Shown: positions 16,644-25,623, numbered from the stretch's first letter. The stretch: DNA of 64,000 bases from an uncultured Ignavibacterium sp. (GCA_937942875.1 CALEBT010000047.1:27134-91133); one strand, 5' to 3'. Numbers and translations: made by a program. The notes: generated by a model not told the origin, from the letters alone.

Positions 16644-17736
16644 AAAATATACTGCTGCTACTCTGCGCGAAGCTACAAATATGATGAAAGAAGAATTAGG
16701 TTCTGATGCAGTAATTTTAAGTACCAGAGTCATTGAAAAAAATCAGAAAAAATTTTACGAGCTAACAGCCGGTATAGAAAAGTTTATTGAGCCGAAACAA
16801 CCTATCGAACCTAATAAATTATCTTTTCTTGAAGAATTAGCTAAAGTTTCTAAAGAACTTTCAATTGAGAAGAATGAAAAAGTCAATCAAAGAAAATTAA
16901 AGGAAACTTACAAACAACCAGAAACATTAAAAACTAAAAAGTCACCTTCAAAATCAATAGATGAAGCATTAAAAAAAGTCGTTTATAACTTAAAGGATAA
17001 AGAAGTTCAAAAAAATGTTATTGTTTCAATTATGGAACAAATGAAGAAATATAAAAACTTCCTTCAATATGACAATGTAGATAATTATGCCAAGATGTGT
17101 TTAAGTAGCATGATTCTTACAAAGAATTTTGATATTAAACCTTCTCAAAAGAAAATAGTTGCATTGATCGGCTCTACAGGTGTTGGAAAAACTACAACGA
17201 TTGCAAAACTGGCATTAATAGCCAAAATGATTCATAAACTTAATGTTGGATTAATTTCCATTGATACATTCAGACTTGGTGCTATAGACCAGCTTCAAAG
17301 TTTTGCTGATGTAAGTCAGATAGATTTACTTGTTGCTTACACTCCTGATGAAATGCCGTCCCTGATAAAAAGGTTTTCTAAAAAAGATATTATTTTTATT
17401 GATACTGTTGGAAGATCTCAAAACAGGACTGAACAGCTGAAACAAAACTTGGAATTTCTTAACCAGGTTAATATTGATGAAACATTACTGGTTATTAGCT
17501 CAACATCGTCCTATAGAACTATTCTTGATACGGTTAATAAGTTCAGAGTTTTTAATTATAATGGACTTATTTTCACAAAAACAGATGAAGCGCCGGTTTT
17601 AGGAAATATAATAAATATAATAACCAAAACTGGTGTTCCGGTTTCTTTTATAACCAATGGTCAGGTTATACCTGATGATATTGTAGCAGCGGATTCGGAA
17701 AATCTTTCGGATTTGATTTATAATGGTAATTTATGA
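16633..17736 (+). CDS. flhF: Flagellar SRP-type GTPase FlhF
   Basis: FlhF is the third SRP GTPase and sets flagellar position and number. The family opening MQIKKYTAATLREATNMMKE and the lysine-rich B region are followed by the NG domain. G1 is GSTGVGKTT near residues 180-188. Also seen are ISIDTFRLGAIDQLQSFADV, the G3-region IFIDTVGRSQ and the G4-region TKTDEA. The length of 367 residues is normal. It is coupled to flhG by an ATGA overlap, the usual pairing of GTPase and its activator. Confidence 0.97.
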   Translation: MQIKKYTAATLREATNMMKEELGSDAVILSTRVIEKNQKKFYELTAGIEKFIEPKQPIEPNKLSFLEELAKVSKELSIEKNEKVNQRKLKETYKQPETLKTKKSPSKSIDEALKKVVYNLKDKEVQKNVIVSIMEQMKKYKNFLQYDNVDNYAKMCLSSMILTKNFDIKPSQKKIVALIGSTGVGKTTTIAKLALIAKMIHKLNVGLISIDTFRLGAIDQLQSFADVSQIDLLVAYTPDEMPSLIKRFSKKDIIFIDTVGRSQNRTEQLKQNLEFLNQVNIDETLLVISSTSSYRTILDTVNKFRVFNYNGLIFTKTDEAPVLGNIINIITKTGVPVSFITNGQVIPDDIVAADSENLSDLIYNGNL

Positions 17737-18572
17737 TCTCAGGTCAGTTAAGAAGAGTAATCGAGTTTCAGGATAATCTTACACCTAATGACATTTCAGA
17801 CAAGTCCAATATCTTATCTTTTATTTCAGGTAAGGGTGGGACTGGTAAAACAGTTTTATCTTTGCTTACAGCTATAACTCTTGCTAAGAATAATAAAGTT
17901 TTATTGATTGATCTGGACATAGGCTTCCCAAACCTTAATATTCTATTGAATGAAAATTCTAAAAAATCACTCGATGACTTTTGTTTCAGGAATGAAGATC
18001 TAAGCAGCGCAATAACTGAGTTTGATAAAAATCTTCACATAATTTTTGGGTTATCAGAAAATCCTATCAGACTCAACTCCACAAAACATATCCTAAAAAG
18101 TCTAATATCAGAAATAAAAAAACTAAGTAACCAATATGATTATGTTATTTTAGATACTGGCGCCGGCATCGATGAATTCAAATTATGGATATTAAAGAAT
18201 TCCAAAATGAAAATGATTGTTACTAATGATGATCCTGCTTCAATTATGGATGCTTATGCGCTTATTAAAATTTATGAGCATTCGGAAGAGCCATCCCGTT
18301 TCTTCTTAATAATTAATAAGTGTCAAAATCAACAAGAGGGATTGGAAAGCTTCCTTAAACTGAACAAAGCTGTAAATAGCTTCCTAAAGAGTAAAGTAGA
18401 GTTATTAGTTGTAATTCCTGAAAAAACCGAATTAAAAACAGCAGTTAATAATCAGAATATTTTTGAATTCCTAGACTTTACATCAGATTTCTTTTCATTG
18501 CTTCAGGCATCTTTAATAAAATTAAATAAATTTATTCAATTGCGTAATATTAACCACTCTTCCGGATTGTAG
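17733..18572 (+). CDS. flhG: MinD-type ATPase FlhG (FleN/YlxH)
   Basis: FlhG is a membrane-associated ATPase that limits flagellar number by stimulating FlhF. The 279-residue protein carries the deviant Walker A SGKGGTGKT at about residues 32-40, followed by LLIDLDIGFPNLNILL and VILDTGAGI. The N-terminal ISGQLRRVIE resembles the DQAxxLR activator helix that contacts FlhF; that reading is an inference. It overlaps flhF by 4 bases, and a 100-base gap follows. Confidence 0.94.
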   Translation: MISGQLRRVIEFQDNLTPNDISDKSNILSFISGKGGTGKTVLSLLTAITLAKNNKVLLIDLDIGFPNLNILLNENSKKSLDDFCFRNEDLSSAITEFDKNLHIIFGLSENPIRLNSTKHILKSLISEIKKLSNQYDYVILDTGAGIDEFKLWILKNSKMKMIVTNDDPASIMDAYALIKIYEHSEEPSRFFLIINKCQNQQEGLESFLKLNKAVNSFLKSKVELLVVIPEKTELKTAVNNQNIFEFLDFTSDFFSLLQASLIKLNKFIQLRNINHSSGL

Positions 18573-18672
18573 TTCTTAAAAAGCCCCTAAAAAGTTTCAA
18601 AATTCTTCAAAATCAGCCTTTTAATTATAACTTCTTTGGTATGTCATTTGAAAAAATAAAGCAGGAGGAAAT

Positions 18673-18903
18673 ATGAATAAATTAGTATTAAATATCGGTC
18701 TGTTAGTCTTCTGCTTCTCAATTATATTTTTTAGTCAGAGACAATTACCTGTAACAGAAATTCTTCTTAAATCATTAGTCATTTTCATTATTACTACTGT
18801 AGTGCTGTCAATAGGTGCATATATTCTTGTTAAGTCCGTTGAAAGTAATGATGATAAAAAACAAAACGAGAATACAACAATATTGGGAAATAATAATGAG
18901 TAA
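18673..18903 (+). CDS. Small two-segment membrane protein, unknown, upstream of fliA
   Basis: I do not recognise this 76-residue protein. It has two predicted membrane segments (about residues 4-21 and 33-54) and a polar Asp/Asn/Lys tail, so both ends are probably cytoplasmic. A strong AGGAGG site 7-8 bases before the ATG supports expression. It starts a new block after a 100-base gap and its stop overlaps the fliA start by 8 bases, so it may set FliA translation. Confidence 0.7.
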   Translation: MNKLVLNIGLLVFCFSIIFFSQRQLPVTEILLKSLVIFIITTVVLSIGAYILVKSVESNDDKKQNENTTILGNNNE

Positions 18904-19528
18904 CTCAGAATTGTGGAGGGAATATAAATTAGCTCCTACTCCCGCATTAAAAAGGGAAATAATCATAAGGTACATAAACCTTGTACATTATGTGATTAGA
19001 AAATCCCATTTATCTAAAAATAATATTTTGGATGAAAGAGACTTCTTCCAGTTTGGAATTGAAGGGCTAAGTGAAGCTGTGGACAGATTCGATCCGGATT
19101 ATGGAACCAAATTCGAAACCTATGCAATACAGAGAATTAAAGGAAAGATTATTGATGAGCTAAGAAAAATTCAATCTAAACTTAAATTAAATGAAGAAGA
19201 AAATAAAGCTTCTCATTATCCACAAAATGTTTCAATAAATAACCAGATTGAAGATGAAGATGGAGGTTATCAACTCTCAGAAGTTATTGCAGATGAACAA
19301 AATACTCAGTTAGACGAAGTTGAAAATAATGAAATGAAAGAATTATTAGTTAAAGCATTAAAACAATTGAATGAAAGAGACAGATTGATTATTTCACTTT
19401 ATTACTATGAAAATCTCAGTTATCAGGAAATTGCTGAATTGATGAAAATTACTGTTTCCCGCGTTTCGCAAATTCATACTAAAATAATTAACAATCTTAA
19501 ATCAAAACTTTTAGTTTACAATGAATGA
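18896..19528 (+). CDS. fliA: Flagellar sigma factor FliA (sigma-28)
   Basis: FliA directs transcription of late flagellar genes. The 210-residue protein has region 2 (NLVHYVIRKSHLSKNNILDE, FFQFGIEGLSEAVDRFDPDY, FETYAIQRIKGKIIDELRK) and region 4 with the helix-turn-helix YYYENLSYQEIAELMKITVS RVSQIH. The ATG at 18896 gives the usual length; the reading frame extends further upstream but without support. It overlaps the preceding small gene by 8 bases and the next gene by 8. FliA-type promoters are found elsewhere in this window. No FlgM anti-sigma gene was seen. Confidence 0.96.
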   Translation: MSNSELWREYKLAPTPALKREIIIRYINLVHYVIRKSHLSKNNILDERDFFQFGIEGLSEAVDRFDPDYGTKFETYAIQRIKGKIIDELRKIQSKLKLNEEENKASHYPQNVSINNQIEDEDGGYQLSEVIADEQNTQLDEVENNEMKELLVKALKQLNERDRLIISLYYYENLSYQEIAELMKITVSRVSQIHTKIINNLKSKLLVYNE

Positions 19529-20399
19529 TTTAGTTACAGATTTAACTGCCAAAAGAGAACTTGGAAATAAACTCCTTTCAGGAATAAGAAACCTTCCGCC
19601 AGTTCCTTTCTTAATGTTAGAAGTATCCAAAATGCTTGAAAATCCACGCGTAGGTGCATCAGATTTAAGTAAAGTGGTAAGTAAAGATCAGGCAATGGTT
19701 GCAAAAATATTAACAGTAGCAAATTCGCCTCTTTATGGTTTACCAAGAAGAGTTTCGACTTTGGAGTTTGCAATTGTTATACTTGGTTTTGACCAGATAA
19801 AAAATATAATCGTTGCTTTTTCTATGATGGATGCTTTCAGAACAATTGATGAACGCAACTGGAATAAGAGAGCTTATTGGTTCCATTCAATTATGACTGC
19901 GGTTGCAGCAAAAAGAATAGCTGATGACCTTGGTTACAGAAAATCAGGGGAAGCTTTTACCGTTGGTTTACTTCACGATTTAGGTATAACTGTAATTCAT
20001 AAATACTTTAATAATAAATTCCACGAGATTGTTGCTCTTGTGGAGAATCAGAAAATGAGCTACTTATCTGCAGAAGAAAAAGTGATGAAGTTATCTCATC
20101 AGGAAATTGGAAAATTTCTTATTGAGAAATGGAATTTACCTGAAAGTATCGGAGATGGAATTTTATATCATCATACTCCTTCATTAGCAACGGACAACAG
20201 GGAATTAGCTGCTATTGTTCATCTCGCTGATTGTATGACTCAAAGATTTTTAATCGGAGATTTTGAATGGGATGAAAATTTAATGCTGGATATTGGAGTG
20301 ATAAACATTCTTAATCTCGGAGATTTACAATACCTGGAAAATTTTATAGATAGTTACAAAGATCTTTTTCAGGCACAATTTGATTCACTTATTTTTTAG
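19521..20399 (+). CDS. HDOD domain signalling protein (copy 1)
   Basis: A 292-residue cytoplasmic protein made almost wholly of one HDOD domain. Visible features are LPPVPFLMLEVSKMLENP, SKDQAMVAKILTVANSPLYG, the HD pair in VGLLHDLGITVIHKYF, HQEIGKFLIEKWNLPESI and AIVHLADCMTQ. The H...HD...D residues are present, so metal binding is possible. HDOD proteins in flagellar and chemotaxis loci usually act through partner binding; the target here is unknown. It is coupled to fliA and followed 8 bases later by a paralogue. Confidence 0.9.
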   Translation: MNDLVTDLTAKRELGNKLLSGIRNLPPVPFLMLEVSKMLENPRVGASDLSKVVSKDQAMVAKILTVANSPLYGLPRRVSTLEFAIVILGFDQIKNIIVAFSMMDAFRTIDERNWNKRAYWFHSIMTAVAAKRIADDLGYRKSGEAFTVGLLHDLGITVIHKYFNNKFHEIVALVENQKMSYLSAEEKVMKLSHQEIGKFLIEKWNLPESIGDGILYHHTPSLATDNRELAAIVHLADCMTQRFLIGDFEWDENLMLDIGVINILNLGDLQYLENFIDSYKDLFQAQFDSLIF

Positions 20400-20407
20400 G
20401 GATATAT

Positions 20408-21292
20408 ATGTTAAATACAGAACTTACATTACAGCAAAAAAGAGAAAGAACACTTAAAATCATTAACAATGTTTTTAACTTAAATGTGATTCCAAAAGTT
20501 GTATTTGAGTTAATAAAAGCTTTGGATAATCCGAGAACTAATGCAATGGAATTAAATAAGCTTGTAAGTCACGATCAGGCCTTGATAACTAAAATCTTAA
20601 CTGTTGCAAATTCTCCGATGTATGGTTTGCAGAGAAAAGTAACCACCATTGACTTTGCAATTTTGGTAATTGGATTTAAGGAATTAAAAAACATTGTCGC
20701 TGCTATCTCTATTTCAGATGCCTTAAGAAATAAAACTGATAAATATTTATCTCAAAAAGACTTTTTGTTGCATTGCTATCTTGTAGGATCTGCAGCAAAA
20801 AAAATCGCTAAAGATATTGGGCTTCAAAACAGTGGTGAAGCATTTATATGTGGATTTTTGCACGATATCGGACTTTCAATCATTCACAGATATATGCACT
20901 CAAGTTTTGTAAGGGTTGTTGACCTGATCCAAACACAAAGACTAACTCTCAGAGAAGCTGAATTAGAAGTCAATGGAATTACTCACGAAGAAGTTGGAAG
21001 TATTCTCTTAGAAAAATGGAATTTCCCAAACGAAATCTCTGAGCCGATTCTGTATCATCATTATCCATCTCAATCTCAGTCAAGTCCTACAATGTCTTCA
21101 ATTATAAACTTAGCAGATTTTATGACGGAGTCATTGAAAATTGGTGAATTATACATTGACAGAGGTGTAAGATTAGATGAATTGACTTTAAGCAAATTTA
21201 AGTTCGACAAAGAACTTGATGCAGAAAAATTCTCAAGTAATTACAAAGATTTATTCTGGGAACAAATGGATTTCGTGAGGTTTTTAAGTTGA
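20408..21292 (+). CDS. HDOD domain signalling protein (copy 2)
   Basis: A 294-residue paralogue of the preceding gene. It shares KILTVANSPMYGLQRKVTT, CGFLHDIGLSIIHRYM, THEEVGSILLEKWNFP and the ending YKDLFW. The HD pair is kept, but the later His seen as HLAD in copy 1 is NLAD here, so the two may differ in metal binding. It probably arose by tandem duplication and forms a unit with fliA, copy 1 and the following kinase-like gene, which starts within its stop codon. Confidence 0.9.
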   Translation: MLNTELTLQQKRERTLKIINNVFNLNVIPKVVFELIKALDNPRTNAMELNKLVSHDQALITKILTVANSPMYGLQRKVTTIDFAILVIGFKELKNIVAAISISDALRNKTDKYLSQKDFLLHCYLVGSAAKKIAKDIGLQNSGEAFICGFLHDIGLSIIHRYMHSSFVRVVDLIQTQRLTLREAELEVNGITHEEVGSILLEKWNFPNEISEPILYHHYPSQSQSSPTMSSIINLADFMTESLKIGELYIDRGVRLDELTLSKFKFDKELDAEKFSSNYKDLFWEQMDFVRFLS

Positions 21293-22575
21293 GAGTAATT
21301 AAACAAAATAAAAAGCAATATTATCCTTTTACTCTTTCATTACCGATTTTAGATCGTGATGAATTAGTAAAACAAACTGGCAAAACTCTTAAGGATAATG
21401 CGAAGAATATGTTTTCCGATGATTACAACACAGTTATTTCCTTAGAAAATATTTTAAACTATTCGGAAAAAATTCTTTCGCTTAAAAATTCTTTCGACGT
21501 TTTAAAGGAATTTAATAACTCAGTTGCATCATTAAAGTATTTCTTTTCTCCGGAAATATTTATCCTAAATGAAAAAACTTCAAATTTATTAGCTATAAAT
21601 TCTAACTGCGATCCCGTTATTTCGCTGTTTATAAAGAAAAGTGTAAATAGTGGAATAATTGAATGGATAGCAGAATCAAAACAACCACAAATAATTCTTA
21701 ATGAAATTGACTCAGGTTATGAAAACTGCTTAATTATTCCTTTATATAGTCAGTCAAAGTTTAAAGCTGTTTTCTTTTCTTATACAAGATTATCTCAGAA
21801 TGATGTGAACCGAAAAGAAGTAAGATATCTTCTTGCAATGCTAAATTTTACTTTTCAGAGAATACAAAATGATCTTAATAGATTAGAATTAAATAACGCA
21901 TATTCGCATTTACAAACACTCCAATCAAAATTAGAAAATGATTTCAGATTTGCTGCTCTGGGTGAACTTACATATAGAAGTTTGGAAGAAATTGCCTCGC
22001 CGATTCAGGTAATTTTAACTTACACCGACTTAATTAGACAAGAGATTCCAAACTCACAGGATGCAAATCTGGATATTATTAAAAATAAAATTTACGATAT
22101 CAAACAAATTCTGGATAGATTGGTAAAATTTATAAATCTTAACAACTCAAACCCGAAAATCAGTCCTTGTTCGGTAAATGAAAGCATAATTGAGTTTAAT
22201 AAATTAATTGAACCAGCTCTTCTCGCTGAAAACTGCGAAATGGTTCTTGATCTTGAAGAAAATATTCCGTCTGTACTTAGTTGTACAAACTACCTAAATC
22301 AAATTCTGATAAATGGATTTAGTTTGATAAATCCTCTTACAGAAAATAATGGAGGAATAATAATTCAGTCCAGATATTCAAAACAAAGTATTACTGTCAA
22401 AATGATTTTCACAAAATCAATTGATATTGATGATATAAAAGAAAATCAAATCGGCATAAATATTCTGAAATCACTGATGGAAAAACACGAAGGAGAATTT
22501 CTTATTGACTCAAAAAATTCTTCAGGCAGTACTTTAATATTTTCTTTCCCATTGATAAGAAAGGTCAGAGCATGA
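21289..22575 (+). CDS. Degenerate histidine kinase-like protein lacking the phosphoacceptor His
   Basis: A 428-residue cytoplasmic protein with a GAF-like N-terminal half, a helical DHp-like part and a HATPase-like C-terminus. The H-box region reads RSLEEIASPIQVILTYTDLI, where kinases have HEINNPL: the histidine is replaced by Leu. The ATP-binding G1 box (DxGxG) is also absent, although the last stretch (IGINILKSLMEKHEGEF, SGSTLIFSFPL) keeps kinase shape. It probably acts as a scaffold or pseudokinase. The TTG start overlaps the previous stop (TTGA); no nearby ATG fits better. Confidence 0.75.
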   Translation: MRVIKQNKKQYYPFTLSLPILDRDELVKQTGKTLKDNAKNMFSDDYNTVISLENILNYSEKILSLKNSFDVLKEFNNSVASLKYFFSPEIFILNEKTSNLLAINSNCDPVISLFIKKSVNSGIIEWIAESKQPQIILNEIDSGYENCLIIPLYSQSKFKAVFFSYTRLSQNDVNRKEVRYLLAMLNFTFQRIQNDLNRLELNNAYSHLQTLQSKLENDFRFAALGELTYRSLEEIASPIQVILTYTDLIRQEIPNSQDANLDIIKNKIYDIKQILDRLVKFINLNNSNPKISPCSVNESIIEFNKLIEPALLAENCEMVLDLEENIPSVLSCTNYLNQILINGFSLINPLTENNGGIIIQSRYSKQSITVKMIFTKSIDIDDIKENQIGINILKSLMEKHEGEFLIDSKNSSGSTLIFSFPLIRKVRA

Positions 22576-22871
22576 TTGATATTATTTTAATTATTATCGG
22601 TTCTCTGTCAATGCTATTAGCAATAATAGGTTCGGTTTATCTCAACAAATCAAATTCTGAATTATCAGAAAAGGAAGTAAAAGCAATTCAGATGTTGCGG
22701 GAGGAAAAGTTATTATCAAATAGGAAATCTTTCAGAAAGAAAAAATCTTTCCCCTCAAACATTGGATGTTTAAATAATCAGGATCAGAATTTCATTTGTA
22801 AGACTGCCAGGGAAAAGAAATTATCAGTCGGAGAATTATTACTGGCAGCCAGAATTAATTCTTTAAAGTAA
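22572..22871 (+). CDS. Small single-segment membrane protein, SwrB-like in position
   Basis: I do not recognise this 99-residue protein by sequence. It has an N-terminal membrane segment (about residues 2-24), a basic middle (SFRKKKSFP) and a short C-terminal helix-turn-helix-like end (ICKTAREKKLSVGELLLAA). Bacillus SwrB has the same layout and lies just after the sigma-D gene, so an analogous role in basal-body assembly is possible but unproven. It overlaps the degenerate kinase by 4 bases and is followed 9 bases later by flgF. Confidence 0.65.
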   Translation: MIDIILIIIGSLSMLLAIIGSVYLNKSNSELSEKEVKAIQMLREEKLLSNRKSFRKKKSFPSNIGCLNNQDQNFICKTAREKKLSVGELLLAARINSLK

Positions 22872-22880
22872 GGTAGAAAA

Positions 22881-23588
22881 ATGATAAAAGGTATCTATCA
22901 GGCAGCAAGAAGTTTGAATAATCATACCAGAAATCTTGAAAGAATTTCAAATAATCTTGCAAACATTAATACAGTCGGATTTAAAAGAGAAGGAATGTTC
23001 GTTGAAGTTCTTAATCAGTATGGAAACTCAGAAATAAGAACTCCAATTGATTTAAGACAAGGTAACCTATCCCAAACAGGAAATCCACTGAATCTTGCAA
23101 TTGCTGGTGAAGGATATTTTGTTTGTCAATCAAATGAGCAATATGAATTAACAAGAAATGGTAGTTTTCTGATTTCTGATGATGGATTCCTGATTGATCA
23201 GGCAGGGCGAAGAGTTTTAGGAAAAAATGGAGAAATCAATCTGCTCAATTATACTATAAATAAGGATCAAGCTCTTACTATAAATGAAAATGGTGAAATA
23301 AGAATAGGTGAAGAAATTGTTGATACACTATTGATTGCCCGAAATGATGAAAAACTAAATCAATTAGGAAATATGGGTTTGAAATATGATGATTTATCAG
23401 AGATACAGACCGATAATTCAGAAAATGGGTACAGAATTATGCAAGGTTATCTGGAAGAATCAAACGTTAATCCTATCGAAGAAATGGAACTTATGATAAG
23501 AATTTCTAAAGATTATGAAGCTTCTTACAGGATCGTTCAATCGTTGGATGATTCAATTCAAAAAGCAAATGAAATTGGAAAAGTTTAG
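22881..23588 (+). CDS. flgF: Flagellar proximal rod protein FlgF
   Basis: A 235-residue rod protein with the N-terminal signature RNLERISNNLANINTVGFKR and the C-terminal helix GYLEESNVNPIEEMELMIRI. It is shorter than the following flgG product and, by position, is the proximal rod FlgF. The start ATG matches the family opening MIKGIYQAARSLNNHTRNLE. The 10-base gap to flgG and similar architecture indicate a paired unit. Confidence 0.92.
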   Translation: MIKGIYQAARSLNNHTRNLERISNNLANINTVGFKREGMFVEVLNQYGNSEIRTPIDLRQGNLSQTGNPLNLAIAGEGYFVCQSNEQYELTRNGSFLISDDGFLIDQAGRRVLGKNGEINLLNYTINKDQALTINENGEIRIGEEIVDTLLIARNDEKLNQLGNMGLKYDDLSEIQTDNSENGYRIMQGYLEESNVNPIEEMELMIRISKDYEASYRIVQSLDDSIQKANEIGKV

Positions 23589-23598
23589 GAGTAAAATT

Positions 23599-24399
23599 AT
23601 GAGTACAAGAGCCTTAAGAACAGCAGCCTCAGGTATGTACGCACAGCAATTAAATATTGAAGTAATTGCTAATAACATTGCCAATATGAACACCACAGGC
23701 TTTAAGCGTAATAAACCTGAATTTCAGGATCTTATGTATCAGCGTGTTTCGGTTAATCCGATAAATTCATCCGCTCCCGGAATAAGAGAAGTAGGAACTG
23801 AAAATGTAAGTATTGGAAATGGTGTAAAACCTAGTTCATCTCAGAAAATATTTGAACAGGGAAGTTTAGTCCAGACAAATAACTTATTTGATATTGCCAT
23901 TAATGGTGAAGGTTTCTTCCAGGTGAGAAGACCTGATGGAACTTTTGCATATACAAGAGATGGTTCGTTTAAGCTTAATGCTGACGGTGTTCTTGTTAAC
24001 AGCAGTGGATTAGCTCTCTATCCTGATATTCAATTAACTGATGGAGCAATTGGGTTAAACATCTCTCCTGATGGAGTTATTGATATTATTCAGGGTGATG
24101 GTTCCAGTATTGGAACTGTAAATATTCAGTTGGTAAAATTTGTTAATCCTGCTGGATTAAACCCAATAGGAAATAATTTATATACTGAAACCGCGGCTAG
24201 TGGTGCTCCGATTTTCGGAAATCCCGGAACAGATGGTTTTGGAGAAATCCAACAAGGATATCTTGAGTCTTCTAATGTTGATGTGGTAGAGGAAATGATT
24301 AGTATGATTACAGCTCAGCGTGCTTATGAAATAAATAGTAAGACAGTTAAAACAGTAGAAGAAATGATGACAATGGCTAATAATTTAAAACGTGGTTAA
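23599..24399 (+). CDS. flgG: Flagellar distal rod protein FlgG
   Basis: The distal rod forms the drive shaft through the P and L rings. The 266-residue protein starts STRALRTAASGMYAQQLNIE, followed by IANNIANMNTTGFKRNKPEF. It ends with GYLESSNVDVVEEMISMITA QRAYE, near-consensus FlgG. I chose the ATG at 23599 (AGGAG site 6-7 bases upstream). A longer frame from 23515 overlaps flgF and lacks family support. flgA follows after 4 bases. Confidence 0.97.
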   Translation: MSTRALRTAASGMYAQQLNIEVIANNIANMNTTGFKRNKPEFQDLMYQRVSVNPINSSAPGIREVGTENVSIGNGVKPSSSQKIFEQGSLVQTNNLFDIAINGEGFFQVRRPDGTFAYTRDGSFKLNADGVLVNSSGLALYPDIQLTDGAIGLNISPDGVIDIIQGDGSSIGTVNIQLVKFVNPAGLNPIGNNLYTETAASGAPIFGNPGTDGFGEIQQGYLESSNVDVVEEMISMITAQRAYEINSKTVKTVEEMMTMANNLKRG

Positions 24400-24403
24400 T
24401 TAA

Positions 24404-25042
24404 ATGATAATTCTTTTATTAACGCTAATTTTTAATACTTTCATATTCTCACAGAATAATGAAGATCAGATTCAGAAATATCTGAATTCGCATTTTTCTG
24501 GGTATGATAAAGTTGAGTATCAGTTGATTAGTAAAATGAATATTAACGATATCAAAATTGATGCTTCCAGAACTCTTATTCAAAAATCTGATATAGTCTA
24601 TTTGCCTGTGATAATAAAAGATGATAGAAATAGTAATTCGGTTATTCGCCTGAAGATAAAATTATTAAAAAATGTTTTGACTGCTAAAACAGATATACCA
24701 TTTAATAAATCATTAGGTGAAAATGACTTTAATTATCAGTTGAAAGATGTAACTAAGCTCAGAGGAACTTTGGTAGATAAAGAAATAGAATTAACTAATT
24801 ATAAAACCAAATTCAGCTTAAGAAAAGATGATGTTCTGGTTTTGGAAAGTATTGAAGAAATACCGGCAGTAAAGTCTGGAGAAAAATTGGTGTTAGAAGT
24901 TCAGAAAGGCTCTGTAAAAATTACTTATGAATGTGTTGCCAGACAGAATGGAAGAATTGGAGAAATTATTGATGTTCTGGCTGCAAATAATGAACTAATA
25001 AAAGCAAAAGTAATAAGTTCACAAAAAGTATTAGTCGAGTAG
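24404..25042 (+). CDS. flgA: P-ring assembly chaperone FlgA
   Basis: FlgA is a periplasmic chaperone for FlgI. The 212-residue protein has a signal peptide (about 1-16, ending IFSQ) and a C-terminal SAF domain (TDIPFNKSLGENDF, VKSGEKLVLEVQKGSVKITY, GRIGEIIDVLAANN). It sits between flgG and the two ring genes, as expected. The sequence is divergent, but domain and context agree. Confidence 0.9.
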   Translation: MIILLLTLIFNTFIFSQNNEDQIQKYLNSHFSGYDKVEYQLISKMNINDIKIDASRTLIQKSDIVYLPVIIKDDRNSNSVIRLKIKLLKNVLTAKTDIPFNKSLGENDFNYQLKDVTKLRGTLVDKEIELTNYKTKFSLRKDDVLVLESIEEIPAVKSGEKLVLEVQKGSVKITYECVARQNGRIGEIIDVLAANNELIKAKVISSQKVLVE

Positions 25043-25045
25043 ATT

Positions 25046-25615
25046 ATGAAAAAAGTATTTTTAATCATTGCAATATTATCAATATCAATCTGGTCACAGG
25101 AAATGAGGAAAAATGCTAATTATTCTCTCTTTTCAGACCAGAAAGCAACAAGGGTTGGAGATGCAATTACAATAATTGTTGTGGAATCTTCTATTGCAAC
25201 AAATAATGCAGAAACAAAAAGCGGCAGGCAAACAGATATGTCGCTTAATTTCTCAGGTTCACTAAAAGGAACACCAATTCCCGGTGGTGACGCAAGCGTT
25301 GGAAATGGAAATGACTTCAAAGGCTCTGGTTCAACTAAGACTTCTGGTGTAATTCAAACTAAGATAAGTGCAACGATTGATTCTGTATTAGCTAATGGTA
25401 ATCTACTAATAAGCGGAAGTAAAAAAATTGTAATCAACGATGAAGAACAGTTGATATCAATAAGAGGAATCGTGCGAACTTCAGATGTTCGCTCAGACAA
25501 TTCAGTTCTTTCATATAATATTTCAAATGCAGAAATCACTTTTGAAGGTAGTGGAATTGTCAGCGGAGCTCAAACTCCGGGCTTATTAACCCGCTTTTTT
25601 AGATTTTTATTCTAG
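25046..25615 (+). CDS. flgH: L-ring protein FlgH without lipobox
   Basis: FlgH forms the outer-membrane bushing. The 189-residue protein has core motifs YSLFSDQKATRVGDAITIIV, ISATIDSVLANGNLLISGSK and IRGIVRTSDVRSDNSVLSY. The signal peptide ends SIWSQ, and there is no cysteine anywhere. Unlike the E. coli lipoprotein, it therefore cannot be lipidated at a lipobox. It is shorter than E. coli FlgH (about 230). It is flanked by flgA and flgI at 3- and 8-base gaps. Confidence 0.94.
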   Translation: MKKVFLIIAILSISIWSQEMRKNANYSLFSDQKATRVGDAITIIVVESSIATNNAETKSGRQTDMSLNFSGSLKGTPIPGGDASVGNGNDFKGSGSTKTSGVIQTKISATIDSVLANGNLLISGSKKIVINDEEQLISIRGIVRTSDVRSDNSVLSYNISNAEITFEGSGIVSGAQTPGLLTRFFRFLF

Positions 25616-25623
25616 GTGTCAAA

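Noticed and set aside
18637-18652. Sigma-54-like TGGTATGTCATTTGAA before the small membrane gene and fliA
   Set aside because: The GG is correctly spaced, but the invariant GC at -12 is GA, so the site fails the core rule for sigma-54.
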